Origin: Aminipila sp963524205
GTDB taxonomy: Bacteria; Bacillota; Clostridia; Peptostreptococcales; Anaerovoracaceae
Assembly (NCBI GenBank): GCA_963524205.1
Contig: CAURED010000004.1
Location: forward strand, 170,817-234,816
Length of the DNA stretch: 64,000 nt
Direction: 5' to 3'
The position numbers and the translations under genes were made by a program. Positions 1 through 6,637 of the stretch are shown here, in pieces (position 1 is the stretch's first letter; every line of letters starts with the position of its first letter). A model generated the notes under the pieces. The model was not told the origin of the DNA. It saw only the letters and a list, made by a program, of their open reading frames with translations, and ran no database searches.

Positions 1-433
1 CTTTTAACTCAGCAATGTTGTCAGTTCCCAATCTATGAAAACCTGTATCTATCTTAATATGAACTTTTGCTTTTTTACCAGCCTTCTTACTTTCTTCCGA
101 TAATATTTTTGCTTGAGACTTTGAAAAAATAGTCTGTGTAATATCCTTCTCCACCACAAAATGCAGCAATCTGTCTGGCGTATGACCCAAAATAAATATT
201 GGGTAATCTTTATAATTCTCTCTTAATTCTAATGCTTCCGTTAAGGTTGCTACTGCAAGATAGGAAGCCCCATGTTCCATTAGAGTAGGCGCAATACCAA
301 CTGCTCCATGTCCATATCCATCCGCCTTAATGACTGGCATTACAGCAACCTCATTACCCGCCATTTCACAAATTTTCTCCATATTGTACGCAATTGTTTT
401 TAAGTCTACCTGTACTACTGTATCTCTTAACAT
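1..433 (-). CDS. alr: Alanine racemase, N-terminal part (cut by window edge)
   Basis: About 144 N-terminal residues are present; the rest lies left of the window. The PLP-binding lysine motif VIKADGYGHG is near residue 35, and the following text (TLTEAL, PIFILGHT, HIKIDTGFHRLG) is typical of fold-III alanine racemases, which interconvert L- and D-alanine in the cytoplasm. The start is the ATG at 433. The gene lies 36 bp downstream of the M20 amidohydrolase and the VanX-like dipeptidase on the same strand, so it is probably the third gene of that operon. In this setting it may feed liberated D-alanine into catabolism rather than serve only wall synthesis (inference). A racemase for another small amino acid cannot be excluded because the C-terminal tyrosine region is missing. 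Confidence 0.9.
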   Translation of the reverse strand, partial: MLRDTVVQVDLKTIAYNMEKICEMAGNEVAVMPVIKADGYGHGAVGIAPTLMEHGASYLAVATLTEALELRENYKDYPIFILGHTPDRLLHFVVEKDITQTIFSKSQAKILSEESKKAGKKAKVHIKIDTGFHRLGTDNIAELK

Positions 434-469
434 TTCTACCTCCAACATTCCATATCACATTGATTTTCA

Positions 470-1669
470 TTATTTAGTTTGTTGAAAGAGCTCCAGCACT
501 CCAAATACCTCCATAATCATTCCGGTCCTTATGCACTCCTCGCCTGGATTAAGCAGTTCACTATGAAGTGCCTGATGGGTTATTTCATTCTTGTTCAAAC
601 AGCCAATGTTGAAATACACTGCTTCTACTGCTTCTGAAAAGTATGAAAAATCATCTGCACCAAGACTTGGTTCCTGTAAGAAGCATATCCTTTCTTTTGA
701 TAGAATTTTTTCTGCTACTGCTTCAAGAATATCCCCTAACTCATCATTATTTACAAGGGCAGGATAACTATCCGTAAATTCAACCTTTACCTTAGCTCCA
801 AGTCCACAAGCCACATTTTCAGCCATTTCTCTAACTCTCTTTTTAATGAAGTTTCTTGCACCATTGTCCAATGCTCTGATTATTCCCGAAAGCACAGTTT
901 CTTTGGCTATTACATTATTTTTATTTCCTCCATGAATTTGCCCTACAGTTATGACTCCTGGATTTGTAGGTGCAAGATTCCTAGTTACTATGGTTTGAAG
1001 CATACAGACCAGACTAGAAGCTGCTACAATGGTATCCACACCATTTTCAGGATGTGCTCCATGACATGCAGTGCCTTCTACTGTAATTTCAAACTCCGTA
1101 GATGCTGCATTCATTTTTCCTCTTCGAAATTGAACCATTCCCGTTTCAACCTCTGGCGTGATATGTAATCCTATAACAGCATCTACCTTTGGGTTCATTA
1201 GACATCCTGCTTCTATCATCTGCTTTGCACCACCAATGGTTTCTTCTGCAGGTTCAAAAAACAATTTAATATTACCTGGAATTGTGTCTTCCCTCTCTTT
1301 TAAAATTTTGGCTGTTCCTAAAAGTACAGCTGTATGGATATCATGTCCACAAGCATGCATTATTCCTCTGCTCTTCGATTTAAACGGCACATCCACCTTC
1401 TCATCAATAGGAAGTGCATCCATATCAGCTCTTATTCCTATAGTAAAGAACCTTTGTCCTTCCACTGCTTTTCCTTTGCCTTTGATTATAGCAACAACAC
1501 CATGACCTGCGATTCCTGTTTCATGATTAATTCCATATTTTATCAAGAATTCACTTATTCTTTGTGATGTCTTAACCTCCTGCTGTGAAAGTTCCGGATT
1601 TGCATGCAGTTCTCTTCTTATTCCAACAATTTCCTCAAATATCTCATCTATTCTTTCTCTTGTTCTCAT
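470..1669 (-). CDS. M20 family amidohydrolase / aminoacylase
   Basis: A 399-residue cytoplasmic metalloenzyme of the M20/AmhX-HipO type. Early motifs are RRELHANPELSQQE and HACGHDIHTAVLLG, which carries the metal-binding His and Asp; EPAEETIGGA follows, and SLGADDFSYF lies near the C-terminus. Relatives hydrolyse N-acyl amino acids, hippurate or small peptides; the substrate cannot be read from the sequence. A GGGGGAG ribosome site precedes the start. It lies 11 bp after the VanX-like gene and before alanine racemase. The likely role is to remove acyl or peptide bonds from wall-derived compounds (inference). Length is normal for the family. Confidence 0.85.
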   Translation of the reverse strand: MRTRERIDEIFEEIVGIRRELHANPELSQQEVKTSQRISEFLIKYGINHETGIAGHGVVAIIKGKGKAVEGQRFFTIGIRADMDALPIDEKVDVPFKSKSRGIMHACGHDIHTAVLLGTAKILKEREDTIPGNIKLFFEPAEETIGGAKQMIEAGCLMNPKVDAVIGLHITPEVETGMVQFRRGKMNAASTEFEITVEGTACHGAHPENGVDTIVAASSLVCMLQTIVTRNLAPTNPGVITVGQIHGGNKNNVIAKETVLSGIIRALDNGARNFIKKRVREMAENVACGLGAKVKVEFTDSYPALVNNDELGDILEAVAEKILSKERICFLQEPSLGADDFSYFSEAVEAVYFNIGCLNKNEITHQALHSELLNPGEECIRTGMIMEVFGVLELFQQTK

Positions 1670-1680
1670 AAGCTCCCCCT

Positions 1681-2247
1681 TTATATTTCATAATCCATAT
1701 ATGGAACAGGCTTTATAGTTTTGTCATAAAAATGCCACCATTCGCCTTCATAAGCAGTAAACCCTGCGCTTTCCATAATACACCTCATATATTCTGCATT
1801 TTTTCGCCCTTCTTTTAAAATGTCAAGACAAGATAATGATGCCCTAGAAGAAAAATCATCAAATTCACATGGCATGACAAGCTCTATTCCTTCCATATCC
1901 GTTAAGGTTATATCTACACATAATCCATTCATATGATTCGTTTTAAATTCTTTAATATTTACCATATCGGGAGGTCTTGCTACAAAATTATTATCTGGCA
2001 GGATACTCCAAAATTTAGCCTGTGCACTGATAGGACGATATGCATCCCAGACTTTTACTCTATATCCATCTTCATAAAACATATTTTTCGCTTTTATTAA
2101 AAGGTTTGCCGTATTTTTATGTATGTAACATTCTCCGGATTTATAAATTTTTTCTTTCGTAAAATTATCAGTTGTCGCATATTTTAAATCTATAATAAAG
2201 TTTTCATCCAAATCCAACAATCTTACTAAATCACCTATACAACTCAT
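1681..2247 (-). CDS. VanX-like D-alanyl-D-alanine dipeptidase (M15D)
   Basis: A 188-residue zinc dipeptidase. Visible family motifs are WDAYRPISAQ near residue 67, the zinc-binding block NHMNGLCVDITL near residue 105 (His and Asp) and GEWWHFYD near residue 170 (catalytic Glu and third zinc ligand His). VanX-type enzymes split D-Ala-D-Ala into two D-Ala. There is no vanH/vanA ligase next to it, so a catabolic role is more likely than glycopeptide resistance (inference). It is the first gene of a leftward operon with the M20 hydrolase and alanine racemase, and a -24/-12 promoter lies about 55 bp upstream. The ribosome site is GGAAGAAGG. It could also be a more general D,D- or L,D-dipeptidase. 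Confidence 0.88.
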   Translation of the reverse strand: MSCIGDLVRLLDLDENFIIDLKYATTDNFTKEKIYKSGECYIHKNTANLLIKAKNMFYEDGYRVKVWDAYRPISAQAKFWSILPDNNFVARPPDMVNIKEFKTNHMNGLCVDITLTDMEGIELVMPCEFDDFSSRASLSCLDILKEGRKNAEYMRCIMESAGFTAYEGEWWHFYDKTIKPVPYMDYEI

Positions 2248-2263
2248 TATACAATCCTTCTTC

Positions 2264-2281
2264 CTTTATTAAACAAAGTGC
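2264..2281 (-). promoter_or_regulatory. Candidate upstream activator site, copy 1
   Basis: On the minus strand this reads GCACTTTGTTTAATAAAG. It is nearly the same as GCACTTTATTTAAATAAAG at 4177-4195, differing by one substitution and one missing base, and both lie about 50-60 bp upstream of a rightward -24/-12 promoter. This spacing suits an enhancer site for the sigma-54 activator encoded at 6638-8479. Binding is inferred, not shown. Confidence 0.5.
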
Positions 2282-2300
2282 CCATTACGTATTATATTCA

Positions 2301-2316
2301 CGCAATTATTATGCCA
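2301..2316 (-). promoter_or_regulatory. Sigma-54 (-24/-12) promoter for the VanX-like operon
   Basis: Read on the minus strand the sequence is TGGCATAATAATTGCG, matching TGGCAYRNNNNTTGCW at every specified base but the last. Transcription would start near 2290, about 43 nt before the VanX-like start codon. It is back-to-back with a second -24/-12 element for the opposite gene, 12 bp away. Confidence 0.8.
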
Positions 2317-2328
2317 AATTTGTTGGTT

Positions 2329-2344
2329 TGGTATGGTTCTTGCT
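2329..2344 (+). promoter_or_regulatory. Sigma-54 (-24/-12) promoter for the M19 dipeptidase
   Basis: The sequence TGGTATGGTTCTTGCT matches TGGCAYRNNNNTTGCW except for one base (C to T at position 4). The predicted transcript starts near 2356 and gives a leader of about 33 nt with the ribosome site AAAGGAG before the ATG at 2389. Confidence 0.8.
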
Positions 2345-2388
2345 TAACTATTAGTGTATCATAATATTATTGTAAAGGAGACAGAAAT

Positions 2389-3339
2389 ATGAAAATAATT
2401 GATATGCATTGTGACACTCTATTAGAGTGCTATAGGAACCCTAGTTATACACTTTCAACCAATTCTGGCCACATTAGTGTAGATAAACTGTTGCAAGGTA
2501 ATGCCTTAGCTCAGTTTTTTGCTATATTTATATCGCCAAAAGAAAAAGCTTTAATGGCGCCCTATGAGATTTTCAATAAAGTTTATGAAACATATAAAGC
2601 ACAGTTAGAGTTGAATTCTAATTACATAAGACCTGCTTTTTGTGCAGAAGATATTTTATCTAATGCTAAGGATTCCAAGATTTCCTCTATTTTATCTATA
2701 GAAGATGGTGTTATTTTGGAAGATAAAATTGAAAGAGTTCAGGAAGTTTTCAACAAAGGGGTCAGACTTATAACGTTAACCTGGAATTTTGAAAACACCA
2801 TAGGATTCCCTTCAAGTGATGACCCTATTGAGCATAACCGGGGACTAAAGCCTTTCGGTATTGATGTAGTTGAAGAAATGAATCGCCTAGGTATTCTTAT
2901 AGACGTTTCTCACCTTTCTGAAGGTGGTTTTTACGATGTTGCAAAATATAGTAAAAAATCTTTTGTAGCCTCACACTCCTGTGCCAGAGCTTTATGCAAC
3001 CATAGAAGGAACTTAACAGATAATCAATTAAAAACTTTAGGAGACCAAGGAGGACTGACAGGAGTAAACTTTTATTCCGCTTTTCTTAAAGAGGATTCAG
3101 AATGTGCTACCATAGATCAAATTGTTGAACATGTCAGATACATGGTAGATAAAGCTGGTATAGAATCTGTTGGTCTGGGCTCTGATTTTGACGGCATCGA
3201 CTGTGAATTGGAATTTAAAGATTATGCAAGTTATCCCCTGCTTTTATCTGCTCTATCAAAACACTTTACAGATGATCAATTGGATAAGATTTGTAATGGA
3301 AATGCCCTTCGAATTTTAAAAGAAAACTTAGGAAAATAA
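2389..3339 (+). CDS. Membrane dipeptidase (renal dipeptidase family, M19)
   Basis: A 316-residue zinc peptidase. The motifs are IDMHCDTL at the N-terminus (HxD metal ligands), SIEDG near residue 104 (metal-bridging Glu), SHSCARAL near residue 196 and GLGSDFDG near residue 262. Family members cleave dipeptides and accept a D-amino acid at the C-terminal side, which suits L,D- or D,D-dipeptides from peptidoglycan. No signal peptide is visible, so it should act in the cytoplasm. It is transcribed alone from a -24/-12 promoter, opposite to the VanX-like operon, and ends in a strong terminator at 3354-3390. The exact dipeptide substrate is not known from sequence. Confidence 0.92.
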   Translation: MKIIDMHCDTLLECYRNPSYTLSTNSGHISVDKLLQGNALAQFFAIFISPKEKALMAPYEIFNKVYETYKAQLELNSNYIRPAFCAEDILSNAKDSKISSILSIEDGVILEDKIERVQEVFNKGVRLITLTWNFENTIGFPSSDDPIEHNRGLKPFGIDVVEEMNRLGILIDVSHLSEGGFYDVAKYSKKSFVASHSCARALCNHRRNLTDNQLKTLGDQGGLTGVNFYSAFLKEDSECATIDQIVEHVRYMVDKAGIESVGLGSDFDGIDCELEFKDYASYPLLLSALSKHFTDDQLDKICNGNALRILKENLGK

Positions 3340-3353
3340 CTCTTTTTATGTTT

Positions 3354-3390
3354 AAGAGGCTGTTGTAAAAATTACAACAGCCTCTTTTTT
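3354..3390 (+). terminator. Rho-independent terminator after the M19 dipeptidase
   Basis: A perfect stem with arms AAGAGGCTGTTGTAA and TTACAACAGCCTCTT is followed by a T run. It sits between the convergent dipeptidase and the following membrane-protein gene; the T run favours the plus strand. Confidence 0.9.
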
Positions 3391-3409
3391 ATGTATTCTT
3401 AATACCCTA

Positions 3410-4000
3410 TTAATGGCTTTTAAAAATTGCTACAACTAATGCTAAAGTCTGTGTTTCAGCGCCTAATACTAATAACGCCAGACAAGTATATAAGACAGAA
3501 ACCCATTTCCATCTCTTACCGTGTCCAGGAAGTATAGTAAACTCCTTCTCTATTTTTATATTTTTCTGTTTTAATACCTTATAAAAATTATCAACGCCTA
3601 CTGGAGATATTACTCCACATCTAAAAAACGGCAAATAAAAAATGGGGTTATCCTTTGCCTCCTCATATAAAAAAATTCCCTTTTTTGTAAGATGAGCTCT
3701 TTCCACACGATTTAAATTAATGGTTACTTCTTTTCTTAGCAGTTTATTATAATATGTGGCATTGTTCTCATCAAACACGGTGAAAAAGAATTTATAGGCT
3801 ATGAAAAAGAATACACATATGCATAAGTATACCAAATATAATATTAATGTGGCTTGTATATTTATCTTCCCCGCGTAATCATTTATGTTATAAGTCATTA
3901 CCTGTACAAATAAAATAAATCGCGTTAAAATTAAGAGGCTTAATATCAAGATAAATACTTGTTTTGACATAGCTGAATAGTAATACTTTATTTTCTCCAT
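3410..4000 (-). CDS. Hypothetical membrane protein, possible YcxB/PH-like domain
   Basis: A protein of 196 residues. I do not recognise it firmly. Two hydrophobic segments lie near residues 13-35 and 50-73, a soluble middle of about 80 residues (YYNKLLRKEVTINLNRVERA and a later FYLPFF) looks like the small beta-rich domain of YcxB-type proteins, and a final hydrophobic segment lies near residues 168-190. The start at 4000 is chosen because AGAAGGGAG stands 9 nt before it; the longer frame starting at 4033 has no such site. It faces away from the sigma-54 unit to its right, and nothing links it to the peptide genes except position. Confidence 0.6.
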   Translation of the reverse strand: MEKIKYYYSAMSKQVFILILSLLILTRFILFVQVMTYNINDYAGKINIQATLILYLVYLCICVFFFIAYKFFFTVFDENNATYYNKLLRKEVTINLNRVERAHLTKKGIFLYEEAKDNPIFYLPFFRCGVISPVGVDNFYKVLKQKNIKIEKEFTILPGHGKRWKWVSVLYTCLALLVLGAETQTLALVVAIFKSH

Positions 4001-4112
4001 TTTATATAACTCCCTTCTAGCTTTCAAGGACAAGTATATGACAACATATTACATAAAATCAATAATTAATTTTTGCAATGTTTTTAATTATAAATATTGC
4101 ATTAATGATTTG

Positions 4113-4126
4113 TCCTATTTTTAGGA
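4113..4126. repeat. Small inverted repeat upstream of spmA-like gene
   Basis: TCCTA-TTTT-TAGGA is a perfect 5-bp-arm inverted repeat lying 140 bp upstream of the -24 element of the next operon. It may be a second protein-binding site; the arms are short, so chance is a real alternative. Most of 4001-4333 is AT-rich, and the other signals in it are listed separately. Confidence 0.3.
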
Positions 4127-4176
4127 ATCACGTCCTGTTATTAGCACTTTTTTCAGTCGAACTTTGCTTATTTAAT

Positions 4177-4195
4177 GCACTTTATTTAAATAAAG
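4177..4195 (+). promoter_or_regulatory. Candidate upstream activator site, copy 2
   Basis: GCACTTTATTTAAATAAAG contains the perfect 16-bp palindrome CTTTATTTAAATAAAG at 4180-4195. It lies about 58 bp upstream of the -24 element at 4253 and nearly equals the site at 2264-2281. A longer imperfect inverted repeat (TTTGCTTATTTAA at 4163, TTAAATAAAGCAAA at 4186) overlaps it. It is a probable enhancer for the sigma-54 activator (inference). Confidence 0.55.
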
Positions 4196-4252
4196 CAAAC
4201 TTTTTTTATATGTTTTATTACATTTACTAGTTTATATATTATTTTCCTATCA

Positions 4253-4268
4253 TGGCATAGTTTTTGCA
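4253..4268 (+). promoter_or_regulatory. Sigma-54 (-24/-12) promoter for the spmAB-like/ldcA operon
   Basis: TGGCATAGTTTTTGCA is a perfect match to TGGCAYRNNNNTTGCW. The start point would fall near 4280, and the ribosome site AGGAGG precedes the ATG at 4334. This is the clearest -24/-12 element in the window. Confidence 0.88.
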
Positions 4269-4333
4269 TATTTATTAAAGTGTGAAAATTCATTATATTT
4301 TTTTACAATTTTATTATTAGGAGGTTATTCACT

Positions 4334-5002
4334 ATGATGAATTACATTTGGACGGGGCTTGTAGCCATTGCCGTCATCGCAGGTATTGTCACTGGGAGTA
4401 TCAGTGATGTGCAAGAAGCTTTATTTTCATTTGCTAATACAGCAGTAGAAATTGTATTCGGACTTATTGGTGTTATGGTATTTTTTACCGGTCTTATGTC
4501 AGTTATGGAAGCTGCAGGACTTTGCGAAAAACTGGGTAAGTTTTTAGGACCTGTTATGACTAAGCTTTTCCCAGAAGTACCCGCTAACCACCCAGCTATG
4601 AGCTCTATGGCACTTTACTTTGCTGCCAACATCTTAGGTATTGGTAATGCTGCAACACCTTTTGGTTTAAAAGCTATGGCAGATTTACAGACATTAAATA
4701 AAACGAAACATATTGCCACAGATGCTCAATGTATGTTGCTTGCAATCGCAACAACTTCCATTACATTACTTCCCGTAACTGCACTAGCACTGCGCTCTGC
4801 CGTTCAAGTAAAAGGTGCAACTGAAATTATAGGTCCTGTTATCTTAGCTACAACCATTTCCACTGCAACAGGTATTATTGCAACAATTCTTTTAGGTAAG
4901 CTAAAAAGATATAAACTAGAAACCATTATTCAAAAAGAAATAGCCGCAGGAACATTGGAAATTAATGAAAACTATATTGGCAATGATCCAATTAAGCTAT
5001 AG
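4334..5002 (+). CDS. spmA: SpmA-like membrane protein (nucleoside-recognition/Gate domain)
   Basis: A 222-residue integral membrane protein with about five hydrophobic segments. The block NHPAMSSMALYFAANILGIGNAATPFGLKAM around residues 85-115 is the hallmark of SpmA. In Bacillus, SpmA and SpmB are needed for full spore-core dehydration and are linked to the D,D-carboxypeptidase DacB. Here the gene is driven by a perfect -24/-12 promoter and followed by spmB-like and LD-carboxypeptidase genes, so a transport role for wall peptides or D-alanine compounds is a reasonable guess. The start could be the second ATG at 4337. Motif recognition is good; the function is inferred. Confidence 0.85.
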   Translation: MMNYIWTGLVAIAVIAGIVTGSISDVQEALFSFANTAVEIVFGLIGVMVFFTGLMSVMEAAGLCEKLGKFLGPVMTKLFPEVPANHPAMSSMALYFAANILGIGNAATPFGLKAMADLQTLNKTKHIATDAQCMLLAIATTSITLLPVTALALRSAVQVKGATEIIGPVILATTISTATGIIATILLGKLKRYKLETIIQKEIAAGTLEINENYIGNDPIKL

Positions 5003-5032
5003 TAACAGAGGGTAACAAGGAGGAAAATTCTT

Positions 5033-5566
5033 ATGACAGAGGTATTAAATGCAATTTCAGCATATGCGATTCCGTTAATTTTACTAGTAATCCCAGTATA
5101 TGCTCTTACAAAAGGTGTTAAAGTTTATTCAGTCTTTACAGAAGGAGCTAAAGAAGGTCTTCGTGTAGCCGTGATGATTGTTCCTTACTTAGTATGTATG
5201 CTGGCTGCTATTGGTATGTTCCGTGCATCTGGAGCTATGGATTGGCTGACAGATATTCTTAATCCACTCACAAGTTTAATCGGTCTGCCTGGTGAGGTTT
5301 TGCCTATGGGTATTATGAGATCGTTCTCTGGTGGTGGTGCTGAAGGTATGATGAGTGAACTACTTTCAACTTATGGTACCCAGAGCCAGATTGGTCGAAT
5401 CGCTTCAGTTGCCCTTGGTTCCACAGAAACAACATTCTATATTGTTGCTGTATACTTTGGTGCTGTAGGCATTACAAATGTAAGACATTCAATTATTGCA
5501 GGTCTTTTAGGTGACTTGGCATCATTAATCGCTGCAACAGTTATCGTAAATGTTATGTGGTTCTAA
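5033..5566 (+). CDS. spmB: SpmB-like membrane protein
   Basis: A 177-residue integral membrane protein, the usual partner of SpmA. Typical stretches are FTEGAKEGLRVAVMIVPYL near residue 37, MRSFSGGGAEGMM near residue 96 and GSTETTFYIVAVYFGAVG near residue 130, which belong to the Gate-domain core. It begins 30 bp after spmA with the ribosome site AAGGAGG and is followed 50 bp later by the LD-carboxypeptidase gene. The pair probably forms a two-part membrane complex. Whether it works in sporulation, in solute movement or both cannot be settled here; the RpoN promoter argues for a nutrient-linked role. Confidence 0.86.
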   Translation: MTEVLNAISAYAIPLILLVIPVYALTKGVKVYSVFTEGAKEGLRVAVMIVPYLVCMLAAIGMFRASGAMDWLTDILNPLTSLIGLPGEVLPMGIMRSFSGGGAEGMMSELLSTYGTQSQIGRIASVALGSTETTFYIVAVYFGAVGITNVRHSIIAGLLGDLASLIAATVIVNVMWF

Positions 5567-5616
5567 GCCTATTAATTATATTACATTACATATTTTGTTA
5601 AGAAGGAGATTTTTAT

Positions 5617-6540
5617 ATGAAATATCCTAAACAATTAAAACCAGGTTCGACTATAGGACTTATTTGTCCCAGCTCTGCCATCTCAAAAGAACGTGAGGCT
5701 CAATGTAAGACTGTAATAGAGCAGCTTGGTTATAAAGTCAAAATAGCAGATAATTTAATTTGCAATTACGCGGGTTATATGGCCGACGATGGAGAAACCA
5801 GGGGCAGATGGATTAATAGTATGTTTGCAGATCCTGAAGTGGATGCCATTTTCTGCGTACGAGGCGGCGATGGTGGAAGCCGGGCAATTGAATATCTTAA
5901 TTTAGAATTAATAAAGAATAATCCTAAAATTTTTGTGGGATATAGTGACATTACCAGCTTTCATCTTATATTCAACCAAATATGCGACTTTGTAACGTTT
6001 CATGGTCCTATGGTTTCGTCAAATATGGTTGATGACTTTGATGATGAGTCAAAGGCAAGTTTATTTCAAGCATTGAATGCAAACGCGCCTTATGAATTTT
6101 GTAATCCTAAAGGATATGAAATAAAAGTTCTTAAAGCCGGGGTAGCTGAAGGTACACTGGTAGGTGGCAATTTTGCCCTGTTAGGTGCTTCAATGGGTAC
6201 TCCTTACGAAGTGGATACCAAGGGTAAAATCCTGTTTATTGAAGAAGTTGGTGAAACCATGAGTCGTATTGACCGATTGGTATACCAGCTTAAGAATTCA
6301 GGCAAATTAAAATCCTGTGCCGGTATATTGCTGGGTCAGTTTACCGACTGCCCAAATAAGGATATTCCAGAATATACAGAATTGAACATATTCAGAGATG
6401 CCTTAGCAGATATTGACATTCCAGTTATGTACAACGTTCAATCCGGGCACGGGAATCCAAATATGACCTTGCCACTTGGAGCTCACTGCATTATAAACAC
6501 TAAAACTAAAAGTATTTGTTTTGACAATATAAGAAGATGA
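5617..6540 (+). CDS. ldcA: LD-carboxypeptidase (S66 family)
   Basis: A 307-residue cytoplasmic serine peptidase. Motifs are GLICPSSA near residue 12, FCVRGGDGGSR near residue 78, the nucleophile block FVGYSDIT near residue 106, the later acidic block LFIEEVGE near residue 205 and GHGNPNMTLPLGA near residue 275 with the catalytic His. LdcA removes the terminal D-alanine from L-Ala-D-Glu-m-DAP-D-Ala during murein recycling. Cephalosporin-type or microcin C self-immunity homologues share the fold, but the neighbours (VanX-like, M19, alanine racemase) favour peptidoglycan peptide recycling. It is the third gene of the operon after spmA and spmB, with ribosome site AAGGAGA, and is closed by a terminator. 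Confidence 0.88.
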   Translation: MKYPKQLKPGSTIGLICPSSAISKEREAQCKTVIEQLGYKVKIADNLICNYAGYMADDGETRGRWINSMFADPEVDAIFCVRGGDGGSRAIEYLNLELIKNNPKIFVGYSDITSFHLIFNQICDFVTFHGPMVSSNMVDDFDDESKASLFQALNANAPYEFCNPKGYEIKVLKAGVAEGTLVGGNFALLGASMGTPYEVDTKGKILFIEEVGETMSRIDRLVYQLKNSGKLKSCAGILLGQFTDCPNKDIPEYTELNIFRDALADIDIPVMYNVQSGHGNPNMTLPLGAHCIINTKTKSICFDNIRR

Positions 6541-6541
6541 G

Positions 6542-6586
6542 AAAAGGTGCAGCATTGAATTTAATTCAAATGCTGCACCTTTTTTA
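6542..6586 (+). terminator. Terminator after ldcA
   Basis: A stem made of AAAAGGTGCAGCATTGAA and TTCAAATGCTGCACCTTTT (one bulged base) is followed by a T run. It ends the spmA-spmB-ldcA operon and separates it from the leftward sigma-54 activator gene. Confidence 0.88.
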
Positions 6587-6637
6587 ATCTAAAAAGATTT
6601 TTTAAAAGTAACGCGATTTTACGCGATTTTAATTGAA

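Noticed and set aside
1681..2247. VanX-like gene as part of glycopeptide resistance
   Set aside because: No vanH, vanA/B ligase, vanY or VanR/VanS lies nearby; the setting and RpoN promoters fit peptide catabolism better.
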